Positions 37,344 through 46,634 of a stretch of DNA of 64,000 nt are shown piece by piece. Position numbers and translations under genes: made by a program. Position 1 is the first letter of the stretch; each line of letters opens with the position of its first letter. The notes beneath the pieces were generated by a model. That model searched no databases, was not told the origin of the DNA, and saw nothing but the letters and a program-made list of their open reading frames with translations. The stretch lies in assembly GCF_014201585.1 (NCBI RefSeq), contig NZ_JACHES010000004.1:165955-229954 (forward strand). Direction: 5' to 3'. Origin of the DNA: Anoxybacillus tengchongensis (GTDB lineage: Bacteria; Bacillota; Bacilli; Bacillales; Anoxybacillaceae).

Positions 37344-37348
37344 GGCGA

Positions 37349-37636
37349 TCACCCAAGCCGGAAAACGATGCCGTAGCCACCGCGCGGGTATTCCCAGCGA
37401 ATGTTTTCGTGCGGACAGCCGATGCGACAGCTGCCGCACTCATGACAGCCTTCATAGCCAACGTGCATCCGAACTTCTTCCCATTTATAAACGGCTGCTG
37501 GGCAAAAAATTGTACAAATTTTATCAGGGCATTTCGTTAAACAAATGTTGTCATCAAGCACGTGAAGATGCGATTTCGTATCCGCGTTAAAACGGACTAA
37601 ATATTGCTTTTCTTCAATCGTTTGCGTCTTCATCAT
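37349..37636 (-). CDS. fixX: Ferredoxin-like protein FixX
   Basis: Iron-sulfur protein of 95 aa. It has the motif CLTKCPDKICTIFCP near residue 32 and a second cluster motif CHECGSCRIGCP near 65, as in FixX and in the iron-sulfur domain of ETF:quinone oxidoreductase. ATG 37636 overlaps the fixC stop (ATGA). It relays electrons between FixC and the quinone pool or ferredoxin. Confidence 0.88.
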   Translation of the reverse strand: MMKTQTIEEKQYLVRFNADTKSHLHVLDDNICLTKCPDKICTIFCPAAVYKWEEVRMHVGYEGCHECGSCRIGCPHENIRWEYPRGGYGIVFRLG

Positions 37637-38928
37637 TTCATCACCTTCCATGCTTTCATCATATCGCGTGCCAGCTTAAACTTCTGTTTCGTCGAGCCGA
37701 GATCACGCCAAATTTTTTGCTGTTTTTCCCATTTTGATGAACCGTCGACTGTAAACATTTGGCTTGCTGCGCGGTTCATCATCGGGATATATTGCTCAAA
37801 ATATTGCGGGAATCTCTCAAAATGATGCGTCGCGTCTTTATATTTTTTCAAATCTTGCCCGATAAAGCTTTCCATGAGCTTCATTCGGTATTGGTCAAGC
37901 ATGCTTTCGGAAAAGTCGTTTTGTTCTTTTGCCATGATGATTGTTTCTGCAGCTAACCGCCCCGAGGTCATCGCCATATTCGACCCTTCGCGATGAATCG
38001 CATTGACAAGCTGAGCGGCATCGCCAACAACGAGCACCCCATTCCCTGCCACTTTCGGAATCGAATGATAGCCGCCTTCTGGAATTAAATGCGCTAAATA
38101 TTCGACCGGCTCGCTTCCTTGAATGTATGGGCGGATCATTGGGTGATTCTTCACATATTCAAGCAGTTCATATGGCTTGATTTTATGCTTAATTAATCCG
38201 GATAAAAGTGTACCAACACCGATACTAAGCGTGTCTTTATTCGTATATAAAAACCCCGTTCCTAAAATCCCTTTTGTTGCATCGCCAAAAATTTCGATCG
38301 TACAGCCTTGATTCGCTTCAAGATTAAACCGATCTTCAATAACGTTTTTATCTAATTTTAAAATTTCCATCGTCGCTAAAGCGACTTCATCTGGTCGCCA
38401 TTCGCGATGAAAGCCAAGTTGTTTTGCAAGTAACGAGTTGACGCCGTCCGCTAATACGACGACATCCGCATAAATGTCGCCATCTGGTCGATCCGTCCGA
38501 ACACCGACGACGCGTCCGTTTTTGACAATACATTCGACCGCTACTGTCTCACAAACGAGAAGCGCTCCTTGTTCGACTGCTTTTTCCGCAAACCATTGGT
38601 CAAACTTCGCCCGCAATACGGTAAAGTTGTTGTACGGTTCACGCCCCCATTCTAACCCTTTATAGCTAAACGTGACAGCCGATTCTTTATCCATCATCAT
38701 AAACCGTTGCTCAACAATCGGGCGTTCTAACGGCGCTTCTTTATAAAACTCTGGAATAATATCTTCCATCATTTTGCGGTACAATACGCCGCCCATAACG
38801 TTTTTCGCGCCTGGATATTCGCCGCGTTCTAGAAGCAGCACGTTTACTCCTGCTTTTGCTAGTTCATAGGCACAAGCCGTCCCGGCCGGACCTGCACCAA
38901 CGACGATACAATCAAATTTTTCAGGCAT
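37633..38928 (-). CDS. fixC: Flavoprotein FixC (ETF-quinone oxidoreductase-like)
   Basis: FAD protein of 431 aa. The dinucleotide motif VVGAGPAGTACAYELAKAG starts near residue 7, and VVGDAAQLVNAIHREGSNMAM near 297 (shortened: VLVVGDAAQLVNAI) is the second FAD contact. It belongs to the FixC/ETF-QO family, which links electron-transfer flavoproteins to quinone. It overlaps fixB by 8 bp and fixX by ATGA. Confidence 0.9.
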   Translation of the reverse strand: MPEKFDCIVVGAGPAGTACAYELAKAGVNVLLLERGEYPGAKNVMGGVLYRKMMEDIIPEFYKEAPLERPIVEQRFMMMDKESAVTFSYKGLEWGREPYNNFTVLRAKFDQWFAEKAVEQGALLVCETVAVECIVKNGRVVGVRTDRPDGDIYADVVVLADGVNSLLAKQLGFHREWRPDEVALATMEILKLDKNVIEDRFNLEANQGCTIEIFGDATKGILGTGFLYTNKDTLSIGVGTLLSGLIKHKIKPYELLEYVKNHPMIRPYIQGSEPVEYLAHLIPEGGYHSIPKVAGNGVLVVGDAAQLVNAIHREGSNMAMTSGRLAAETIIMAKEQNDFSESMLDQYRMKLMESFIGQDLKKYKDATHHFERFPQYFEQYIPMMNRAASQMFTVDGSSKWEKQQKIWRDLGSTKQKFKLARDMMKAWKVMK

Positions 38929-39970
38929 GGCGGATCTCCTCCTTCACATCGGCAGCTGCTTTTAGCTTCGGAATTTCTTCTTTGAATCGTTCGATTAACA
39001 GCGGAACGATTTCAAACGCATCGCCAACAATGCCGTAATGACATGATTGGAAAATCGGTGCGTTCGGGTCTTTATTGATGGCGATAATGAGGTCGGAATT
39101 TTGCATACCGACGACGTGTTGAATGGCACCCGAAATGCCGATCGCAAAATAAATTTTCGGCGTCACTGTTACGCCGGTTTGCCCGACTTGGTGATGATGG
39201 TCAATCCACCCTGCCTCGACGACATCACGGCTCGCCCCAACTGCACCGCCAAGCACTTCGGCTAGTTGGTGAATGAGTTGGAATCCTTCTTTGCTGCCCA
39301 TGCCTTTTCCGCCAGCAACAATAATATCCGCTTCATCAATTCTCGCTTTTTTCGTTGCCTCTCTTACAATCTCTAACACTTTCGTCCGCATCTCTTCTTC
39401 GCGTAATTCAATGTGTTCTTCCACTATTTTTCCTGTTCTCGACGGATCTGGCGGTAGCGCTTTCATTACTTTTGGACGAACGGTTGCCATTTGCGGACGA
39501 TATTTTTTACATAAAATCGTCGCCATAATGTTTCCGCCAAACGCAGGACGGCTCGCCAATAATAGCCCGGTGTCTTCCTCAATATCGAGTATCGTTGTGT
39601 CGGCCGTTAAGCCTGTCGGTAAATCGGTAGCGATGGCGCTTGCTAAATCTTTTCCAGATGGTGTTGCCCCATATAAAATAACTTCAGGTTTATGTTTATG
39701 ACAGCAATCTAGTAATGCGCGCATATATGGTTCTGTTCGGTAATGCTCAAAAATCGGATCGTCATATACGTATACAACATCCGCACCGTATTGAAAAAGC
39801 GTTGGTGCAATTGTTTTTACACCACTACCAATTAAAACACCAGCGAGTTCTGTTTTCCGTTTATCTGCAAGCGCACGTCCCGCCCCTAATAGTTCTAGCG
39901 ATACAGGTGCAACGTGTCCATCTTTCACTTCAATGTATATCCATATCCCCCGATAATCATCAAAATTCAT
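38921..39970 (-). CDS. fixB: Electron-transfer flavoprotein alpha-type subunit FixB
   Basis: ETF alpha/FixB protein of 349 aa. The C-terminal FAD domain is clear: GQTGVTVTPKIYFAIGISG, then GMQNSDLIIAINKDPNAPIF and YGIVGDAFEIVP. The N-terminal domain resembles its partner FixA. GGGGGAG lies before ATG 39970. Whether it belongs to the bifurcating class cannot be decided by eye. Confidence 0.9.
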   Translation of the reverse strand: MNFDDYRGIWIYIEVKDGHVAPVSLELLGAGRALADKRKTELAGVLIGSGVKTIAPTLFQYGADVVYVYDDPIFEHYRTEPYMRALLDCCHKHKPEVILYGATPSGKDLASAIATDLPTGLTADTTILDIEEDTGLLLASRPAFGGNIMATILCKKYRPQMATVRPKVMKALPPDPSRTGKIVEEHIELREEEMRTKVLEIVREATKKARIDEADIIVAGGKGMGSKEGFQLIHQLAEVLGGAVGASRDVVEAGWIDHHHQVGQTGVTVTPKIYFAIGISGAIQHVVGMQNSDLIIAINKDPNAPIFQSCHYGIVGDAFEIVPLLIERFKEEIPKLKAAADVKEEIRHA

Positions 39971-39981
39971 CGCTACTCCCC

Positions 39982-40794
39982 CTATGAAAAAAGCTCTTTT
40001 TTCTCAAGTACAATAGATAGAAGTTCGCTCACTTGTTGTTCTTTTGTTCCTGTTAATATTTTTCCACCTTCCGGTTTTGGCGGTGCCCATACTTTTGAAA
40101 CAATCGTTGGAGATCCTTTTAGTCCTAGTTGTTTGCGGTCAACATTTTCTAAGTCGTCTGCTGTCCAAATCGTTGGTTGGTATCGTGCGGCTTTAATCAT
40201 GTTTGGCAAAGGTGCAAAGGAGATGTCGTTGATGTCTTTTTCTACGGTAAACAAACAAGGTAACTGCGATTTCACCACTTCATATCCATCTTCTAGTTTG
40301 CGATGAACAATCGCATACCCTTTTTCTTTATTTACTTCAACAACTTTGTTTACGCCAGTGAGAGGAGGAATATTTAAACGACGTGCAATGCCTGGCCCGA
40401 CTTGTCCTGTATCCCCGTCAATCGTCATTTTCCCGCAAATAATAAGGTCAATCGGGCGTTGTTTCGCAATTTTCTCAAGCGCTTTTGTCAATGCATAGCT
40501 TGTAGCGAGCGTATCAGCCCCAGCGAATGCTCGATCTGAAATCATATACCCTTCATCTGCCCCAAGCTCAATACATTTTTTGATCGCTTTTACTGCTGGT
40601 GGAGGACCCATCGTTAAAACAGATACTATTCCACCATATTTCTTTTTTAAACGAACAGCCTCTTCTACCGCATGAGCATCATACGGATTTAAAATTGCAG
40701 GTGCGCTTGCACGGTCCATCGTGTTCGTTTTCGGATTCATTTTAATGATTTTCGTATCTGGGACTTGCTTAATACAAGCTACAATATGTAGCAT
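39982..40794 (-). CDS. fixA: Electron-transfer flavoprotein beta-type subunit FixA
   Basis: ETF beta/FixA protein of 270 aa. Family marks are VACIKQVPDT at the start, NPYDAHAVEEAVRLK and DGDTGQVGPGIARRLNIPP. GGAGGTGA precedes the ATG. It follows the lysine dehydrogenase gene by 98 bp without a terminator, so the fix genes may be read through from the lysine operon. A palindrome-like TTTGTGAACAAA is at 40880-40891. Confidence 0.9.
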   Translation of the reverse strand: MLHIVACIKQVPDTKIIKMNPKTNTMDRASAPAILNPYDAHAVEEAVRLKKKYGGIVSVLTMGPPPAVKAIKKCIELGADEGYMISDRAFAGADTLATSYALTKALEKIAKQRPIDLIICGKMTIDGDTGQVGPGIARRLNIPPLTGVNKVVEVNKEKGYAIVHRKLEDGYEVVKSQLPCLFTVEKDINDISFAPLPNMIKAARYQPTIWTADDLENVDRKQLGLKGSPTIVSKVWAPPKPEGGKILTGTKEQQVSELLSIVLEKKELFS

Positions 40795-40892
40795 ATATTC
40801 ACCTCCAAATCCATTTAATGTATAAATATTCTAACATAATCAACAAATTCCTCGTAACAACTATCAGAAAATTTACGATTTTGTTCACAAAT

Positions 40893-42041
40893 TTATCGTA
40901 CCGTTGCACGAATGACGACACCACGACGAACCATTTCTTCAATATAGCGATCGCCCGGAACAATTTGTTCAGGTGGGTATGCTCCGCGCTTTTGAATCGT
41001 TCCATCGCCAATCATTTGGGCAACGACAGAAATGGTATATGCAGTGGAACGTGCCATGGCCGTCACATGTTTTTGGCGATCTTTTTCTGTCACCATTTCG
41101 TACTCATACACCCTTTCTTTCCCGTCTTTTTCCCCTGCTACAACGACACGCAATAAAACAACATCGTCTTTTTCTTTTAACTCCAAAAGTGGTGTGAGCA
41201 CTTTCAATAATACATCGCGTGGACGTACGACTATCCCGTCTACCTCCACTTCATAATCGCGACGTGTTAGTTGTAAATCAACAAGGAGTTGAAATTTTTC
41301 CGCATGACCTGGATAGCGAATGGTTTTATATTCTAAACATTTTACATTCGGGTAGGAACGCGGCAACGTTGATGTTCCTCCTGATGTATGAAACGCTTCA
41401 AGTGGTCCGAAACGTTCAAAATAAATCGTTTCAACTTCTGATAAAGACGGCACTTGTTGTTTTTGCCCATCACGAATAATAAATGAAGGATCGGTGTAAT
41501 GATCAAGCAAACCTTCAAGAGAAAAGACGTGATTGTATCCAAGTGGTGGTTCTGGCCGAAGCGGAATGCCACCAACATATAATTTAATAGTATGAACGCG
41601 ATCAAGTTTACTTGCTCCATATCCTGTTAAAATGTTAATCATCCCTGGAGCAACGCCTAAATCGGGAATTAACGTGACTCCTGCTCGTTTTGCTTGCTCA
41701 TGTAAAGCGAGAACTCGGTCGGTCACATGTCCGATATGTCCACCTAAGTCTACGGCGTGTACACCCGTTTTAATAGCTGCTTTCGCTACGTTTTCATTAA
41801 ACGTATAAAAGAGAGCGTTAATAGCTACATCATGTCCTTGCATAGCAGCTTGCAATTCTTGGTCATTTGCTGCGTTCACTCGCTTTACTTTTACTTTTGT
41901 TGATGACAACGAATGTTGAACCGCTTTTGCTTTTTCTTCATCGACATCAGCAAGCGTTACCGATGATACCGCTTGCTGTTCAATTAAATCGCGTACAGCT
42001 TCTTTCCCCATTAAACCTGCCCCAAGAACAATGACATTCAT
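40893..42041 (-). CDS. lysDH: L-lysine 6-dehydrogenase
   Basis: NAD-dependent enzyme that oxidises the epsilon-amino group of lysine to 2-aminoadipate 6-semialdehyde, which cyclises to piperideine-6-carboxylate. The whole 382-aa sequence is close to the known enzyme of Geobacillus stearothermophilus: [11 protein letters not shown] at the N-terminus, [48 protein letters not shown] and [10 protein letters not shown] near the end. GGAGG precedes the ATG. It is last of the six catabolic genes before fixA. Confidence 0.88.
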   Translation of the reverse strand: MNVIVLGAGLMGKEAVRDLIEQQAVSSVTLADVDEEKAKAVQHSLSSTKVKVKRVNAANDQELQAAMQGHDVAINALFYTFNENVAKAAIKTGVHAVDLGGHIGHVTDRVLALHEQAKRAGVTLIPDLGVAPGMINILTGYGASKLDRVHTIKLYVGGIPLRPEPPLGYNHVFSLEGLLDHYTDPSFIIRDGQKQQVPSLSEVETIYFERFGPLEAFHTSGGTSTLPRSYPNVKCLEYKTIRYPGHAEKFQLLVDLQLTRRDYEVEVDGIVVRPRDVLLKVLTPLLELKEKDDVVLLRVVVAGEKDGKERVYEYEMVTEKDRQKHVTAMARSTAYTISVVAQMIGDGTIQKRGAYPPEQIVPGDRYIEEMVRRGVVIRATVR

Positions 42042-42053
42042 TTTTCAACCTCC

Positions 42054-43529
42054 TCACACATCAATTTGTGCACGTTGCAATTTACCACTATAGTCAACGT
42101 AAATGCTTTTCCACTCCGTAAACACATCAAGTGCAGCTACACCTGAATCACGATGCCCATTCCCTGTTCCTTTCGTTCCACCGAACGGCAAGTGGATTTC
42201 TGCCCCTGTCGTTCCCGCGTTAACGTACACAATTCCTGTATCGAAATCGCGCATCGCTGTAAAAGCTCGGTGAATATCACGTGTGAAAATGGCACTCGAA
42301 AGTCCATAATCAACGCTGTTATTGATTTCAATCGCTTCTTCTAAACTGCGAACACATATGATCGATGCGACTGGACCGAAAATTTCTTCACGTGCAATAG
42401 TCATTGTTGGGGTGACGTTTGTAAACAATGTTGGGGCATAATAAAACCCGCCTTTATACTGATCACCTTGCATGATATAGCCTCCTGCAAGCAACGTTGC
42501 TCCTTCGTTTTTCCCGATTTGAACGTAATGATGAATTTTTTGCAATGCCTCTTGATTAATGACTGGTCCAACTTTCACTCCTTCCTCTAGGCCGTTTCCA
42601 ACCGTTAATGTGTTCATCGCCGCGAGTAAACGTTCTTCCAATTGTTGTTTCACACGTTCATGAACGATAATTCGACTGCATGCAGTACAGCGTTGCCCAG
42701 ACGTACCAAAAGCGCTCCATATGATCGCCTCCACAGCAAGTGAGATATCAGCATCGTCCATGACGATAATGGCGTTTTTCCCACCCATTTCAAGCGATAC
42801 TTTTTTCAACTGACGGCCGCACGTTTCGGCAATTCGTTTTCCAACTTCATTGGATCCTGTAAACGAAATCACTTTGACATTTGGATGTTTAACAACCGCT
42901 TCGCCAACAATAGAACCGCGTCCATGTACAACATTGAATACACCATTTGGTAATCCGGCCTGCTCGAATATTTGCGCAAGTTGCTGTGCCATCATTGGTG
43001 TTTCAAGCGCTGGTTTCCAAACGACTGCATTTCCGGCAACGATGGCAGGAAACGACTTCCACGTTGCGATCGCAATTGGAAAGTTCCACGGAGTAATTAA
43101 ACCGACGACGCCAATCGGGGCGCGAACGCTCATCGCAAATTTATTCGGCAACTCTGACGGAGTCGTATCACCAAATAACCGTCTACCTTCTCCTGCCATG
43201 TAAAACGCCATATCAATTCCTTCCTGCACTTCACCACGCGCTTCTTCAATGACCTTTCCCATTTCCATCGTTAATAGGCGAGCAATTTGTTCTTTCCGTT
43301 CCTGTAGCAACATACCGACTTTATAAAGCACTTCAGCACGCTTCGGTGCAGGAACGAATGCCCATGTTTTCTGTGCCCGTTTCGCCGCCAACACCGCCTG
43401 TTCCACATCTTGCACATTTGATACCGTCACTTCTCCAATACTTTCACCGTTAGCTGGATTAATAATTGGAACAAACTGCTCACTTATAGACGGCATCCAT
43501 CGTCCATCAATATAGTTTAATACTTTCAT
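42054..43529 (-). CDS. Aldehyde dehydrogenase, probable aminoadipate-semialdehyde dehydrogenase
   Basis: ALDH-superfamily enzyme of 491 aa. Catalytic Glu in [11 protein letters not shown] and Cys in [10 protein letters not shown] are present, with PWNFPIAI and [12 protein letters not shown] for the cofactor. The ending [14 protein letters not shown] and the adjacent lysDH suggest that it oxidises 2-aminoadipate 6-semialdehyde to 2-aminoadipate. That substrate is inference from context. The start overlaps the preceding gene (ATGA) and lies 12 bp before lysDH. Confidence 0.8.
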   Translation of the reverse strand: MKVLNYIDGRWMPSISEQFVPIINPANGESIGEVTVSNVQDVEQAVLAAKRAQKTWAFVPAPKRAEVLYKVGMLLQERKEQIARLLTMEMGKVIEEARGEVQEGIDMAFYMAGEGRRLFGDTTPSELPNKFAMSVRAPIGVVGLITPWNFPIAIATWKSFPAIVAGNAVVWKPALETPMMAQQLAQIFEQAGLPNGVFNVVHGRGSIVGEAVVKHPNVKVISFTGSNEVGKRIAETCGRQLKKVSLEMGGKNAIIVMDDADISLAVEAIIWSAFGTSGQRCTACSRIIVHERVKQQLEERLLAAMNTLTVGNGLEEGVKVGPVINQEALQKIHHYVQIGKNEGATLLAGGYIMQGDQYKGGFYYAPTLFTNVTPTMTIAREEIFGPVASIICVRSLEEAIEINNSVDYGLSSAIFTRDIHRAFTAMRDFDTGIVYVNAGTTGAEIHLPFGGTKGTGNGHRDSGVAALDVFTEWKSIYVDYSGKLQRAQIDV

Positions 43530-45151
43530 TGTTTTCCTCCTCTCACTTGTTCAACTGTTAAAAATGGCGATAATACGTGCCGATCTGTTATCACTTCGAT
43601 GACAGTCGGCTTACTACTTTGAAGCGCCTTGGTGAGCGCATGTGAAAATTGTTCTCCGCTTTCTACACGTATACCATCAGCTCCGAGGCTATGTGCTACG
43701 TTTGCGAACGATATATTGCTTAAGTCTGTTCCGATGACGCGGTTTGGGTAACGGAGCTCTTGGTACATACGAATCGTTCCATACATTTGATTGTTAAATA
43801 CGATACTAATGATAGGAATGTTGTATCGAACGGCCGTTTCTAGTTCTTGCATCGTCATCATAAACCCACCATCCCCACTCAACGAAATGACCGAACGATG
43901 CGGATTAGCTAATTTTGCACCAATGGCTGCGGGTAGTCCATAACCCATCGCTCCTGACGTTGGTCCAATATATGTATGTTGCTGAAATTGAAAAAATGAA
44001 TGAAGCCAACTTGCGAAATTCCCAGCATCATTTGTAATAATCGAGTTTGAGGGGAGAAGGTGTTGGATGTCATCAATGACACTCTCATTTATGTTACGTT
44101 TAACAGGTGGAAGCGATGATACGTGTTCATACGCTTCTCGTCGTTCTTTTGTCCACGCCGCCCATGTTGGTTGAAGCTTAATGGTAAGCAATCGCTGTAA
44201 AACTTCTTTCGCATCAGAAACAATTCCAATGTGTGGGGAATATGTCACGCCGATAACATCGTAATCAATGTCGATATGGATGAGTTGTTGCGTTGATAAT
44301 AACTTATAATCTTGTGTCGTCACTTCTGACAACCGTGTACCGATCGCTAAAACAACATCGGCTTGTTCAACTGTTTCAATAATCGCTCGATGCGTTCCTA
44401 AACCGAGATGACCAACATACAGCGAGTGATCGTTTGGAAATACATCGTGTCGACGAAAAGACGCCATAACTGGAAGCGACCATTTTTCAGCGAACAAACG
44501 AAGAACATCGGTAGCTTTTGAACGTATAACCCCTCCACCGGCAATGACAACTGGACGCTTTGCTGACTGTAGCAATTGCTCGATACGCCCAACGTCTTCT
44601 TCGTTTGGTGCTGGTTTTGGAACAAATGTTTTAGAAAATTTGACATCATGAATTTGTTCATGAAGAATATCTTCAGGAAGCGAAACGACAACTGGACCAG
44701 GTCTTCCTGTTTGTGCGATTCGAAACGCCCTTGTTAGCAATTCTGGTACTCTTTTTGCGTCGTCAATTTCTACCGCCCATTTTGCTAGCGGGCGAAAAAA
44801 CGCTTCAACATCTACCTCTTGAAATCCTTCACGTCCCCGAAACGATCGTGCAACTTGTCCTAATAATACAACCATCGGCGTTGAATCTTGCTTCGCTGTA
44901 TGAATACCGATGGCAGCATTCGTCGCCCCTACCGCTCTCGTTGCCATGACGACACCAACTTTTCCGCTTGCCTTCGCATATCCTTCTGCCATAAAGGCAG
45001 CTCCGCCTTCATGACGAGCAGAAATGAGCTCGATCATCTGTTCAGAAAAAAGGGCATCAAGAATCGGCAAATAACTTTCCCCTGGCACGCAAAAAACGTG
45101 AGAAATGTCCTCGCTTTTCAAACATTGAACGATCACCTCAGCTGCATTCAC
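43526..45151 (-). CDS. ThDP-dependent decarboxylase/acetolactate-synthase-like enzyme
   Basis: Thiamine-diphosphate enzyme of the IlvB/PDC superfamily, 541 aa. Cofactor glutamate is in CVPGESYLPIL and the metal-binding motif is SGDGGFMMTMQELETAVRYN with the closing N (shortened: GDGGFMMTMQELETA). It is not ilvB: no ilvN or ilvC follows, and the setting is amino-acid breakdown. Decarboxylation of 2-oxoadipate to glutarate semialdehyde would fit the neighbours; 2-oxo-6-aminohexanoate is an alternative. The start is a GTG with AAAGGAGGG six bases away. Confidence 0.82.
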   Translation of the reverse strand: MNAAEVIVQCLKSEDISHVFCVPGESYLPILDALFSEQMIELISARHEGGAAFMAEGYAKASGKVGVVMATRAVGATNAAIGIHTAKQDSTPMVVLLGQVARSFRGREGFQEVDVEAFFRPLAKWAVEIDDAKRVPELLTRAFRIAQTGRPGPVVVSLPEDILHEQIHDVKFSKTFVPKPAPNEEDVGRIEQLLQSAKRPVVIAGGGVIRSKATDVLRLFAEKWSLPVMASFRRHDVFPNDHSLYVGHLGLGTHRAIIETVEQADVVLAIGTRLSEVTTQDYKLLSTQQLIHIDIDYDVIGVTYSPHIGIVSDAKEVLQRLLTIKLQPTWAAWTKERREAYEHVSSLPPVKRNINESVIDDIQHLLPSNSIITNDAGNFASWLHSFFQFQQHTYIGPTSGAMGYGLPAAIGAKLANPHRSVISLSGDGGFMMTMQELETAVRYNIPIISIVFNNQMYGTIRMYQELRYPNRVIGTDLSNISFANVAHSLGADGIRVESGEQFSHALTKALQSSKPTVIEVITDRHVLSPFLTVEQVRGGKQ

Positions 45152-45216
45152 CGCAAGCCCTCCTTTCTTTTTGTATCATGTATACACAAATGAATTTGTT
45201 TTATGACCTTGCAAAC

Positions 45217-45242
45217 AAAAAGAGGCGCATATTCGCCCCTCT
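45217..45242 (-). terminator. Partial terminator inside the lysine cluster
   Basis: On the minus strand AGAGGGGCGAATATGCGCCTCT then TTTTTG (arms AGAGG/CCTCT). It lies between the permease and ThDP-enzyme genes and may lower read-through. Confidence 0.6.
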
Positions 45243-46620
45243 ACATTCGATGTACATGTTCTGTTCGTTCCATCGCTTTTTTCTTTATTCGTCCGATAAA
45301 AAATGCACCAATGACCCACCATCCAATAAATATGAGCCACTCATATGGCCAGACGAGCTGCGATGGCATACCTGGCATGTATAAAACAATAAATCCGATC
45401 GACAACACGAGTGCAATCCAACCAACAGCTGGCGATTTCCCCACTTGGAATGGCCGTGGCATATTTGGTTCTTTTTTACGCAATGCGATAAATGACCAAG
45501 CAACAAGGAAATAAGCGATGATGATCGAAAAACCTCCCGCATCTACAAGCCAAACGAGCATTGGTCTGCCAAGTAGAGGAGCAAACGTGGCGAGCGTTCC
45601 AATGAATAAAACAGCGTTTGATGGTGTTTTGTATATTGGGTGAATGTGGGCAAACCATTGTGGAAGAAATCCTTCTTTTGCTATTGCATAAAGCACGCGA
45701 CTACCACCGATAATAAATGCGTTCCAACTTGTCAAAATACCAGCTAATCCACCAATAATAAGTACTTTTGAAAAAAACGAACTACCTAATGCAGCTGCCA
45801 TTGCATCCGCTGTTGGGAGCGATGAGTTTGTTAGCACATTGTCTGGTAAAATGTACGATACAGCAAAAACAACAGCAACATAAAATAAAACTGCTAAAGC
45901 GACGGATAAAATAAGAAGTTTTCCAATAGACCGTTGTGGGATTTTCATTTCCTCTGCTGTTTGAGGAATAACGTCAAAACCGACGAACATAAACGGTGTC
46001 ATGACTAACACAGCGAGCAAACCAGCGGAACCATCTTTAAATAATGGCTGCAAATTTGCTGTTTCTCCGTTTACAAGCGAGCCACCTAAAAGCGCCATGC
46101 CGACAAGAAAAATGACAAATGTTAATATAACTTGTAAAAAGGCGGCACTTTTTACGCCACGATAGTTGATCCACGTAATAATGACAGAACCGAGCATACC
46201 AACCATCACCCATGAGGCGTTTACCTCCCACCCCGCAATCGTCCAAAGGTAACCAAACTTAAATGTCGGAAATAAATACTCGATTACAGTCGGAAGCGCA
46301 ACTGCTTCAAATGCTACAACCGATAAATAACCAAGGGCAATAGCCCAAGCCGCGATAAACGAAGCTTTAGGACCGAGAGCACGTAAAACGAAATAATGTT
46401 CTCCTCCCACTTTCGGCATGGCTGATGATAACTCCGCGTACGTTAAACCGACAAAAATAACGAGAATTCCCCCAATTAAAAAGGCGATGATAGCCCCGAG
46501 TGCACCTGCACTCGTAATCCACGTACCTGAGAGTACAACCCATCCCCAACCGATCATCGCTCCAAACGCCAATAATAACACGTCTAATTTTGTTAATACT
46601 TTATGAAACTGTTGGTCCAT
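45241..46620 (-). CDS. APC-family amino-acid permease
   Basis: Twelve-helix permease of 459 aa of the APC superfamily. The helix-1 motif GAMIGWGWVVLSGTW and the segment PFMFVGFDVIPQTAEEM near residue 215 fit the APA/LAT type. The GTG at 46638 overlaps the ribosome site AAAGGAGG, so ATG 46620 is the start. Within this cluster lysine or a related amino acid is the likely cargo (inference). Confidence 0.82.
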   Translation of the reverse strand: MDQQFHKVLTKLDVLLLAFGAMIGWGWVVLSGTWITSAGALGAIIAFLIGGILVIFVGLTYAELSSAMPKVGGEHYFVLRALGPKASFIAAWAIALGYLSVVAFEAVALPTVIEYLFPTFKFGYLWTIAGWEVNASWVMVGMLGSVIITWINYRGVKSAAFLQVILTFVIFLVGMALLGGSLVNGETANLQPLFKDGSAGLLAVLVMTPFMFVGFDVIPQTAEEMKIPQRSIGKLLILSVALAVLFYVAVVFAVSYILPDNVLTNSSLPTADAMAAALGSSFFSKVLIIGGLAGILTSWNAFIIGGSRVLYAIAKEGFLPQWFAHIHPIYKTPSNAVLFIGTLATFAPLLGRPMLVWLVDAGGFSIIIAYFLVAWSFIALRKKEPNMPRPFQVGKSPAVGWIALVLSIGFIVLYMPGMPSQLVWPYEWLIFIGWWVIGAFFIGRIKKKAMERTEHVHRM

Positions 46621-46634
46621 GAAATATCCTCCTT

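Noticed and set aside
40877..40891. Rex or FNR site upstream of fixA
   Set aside because: Only one half-site (TTGTGA) is good; the second half does not match.
43526..45151. Calling the ThDP enzyme ilvB (acetolactate synthase)
   Set aside because: No ilvN or ilvC next to it, and it sits inside a catabolic operon between a permease and an aldehyde dehydrogenase.
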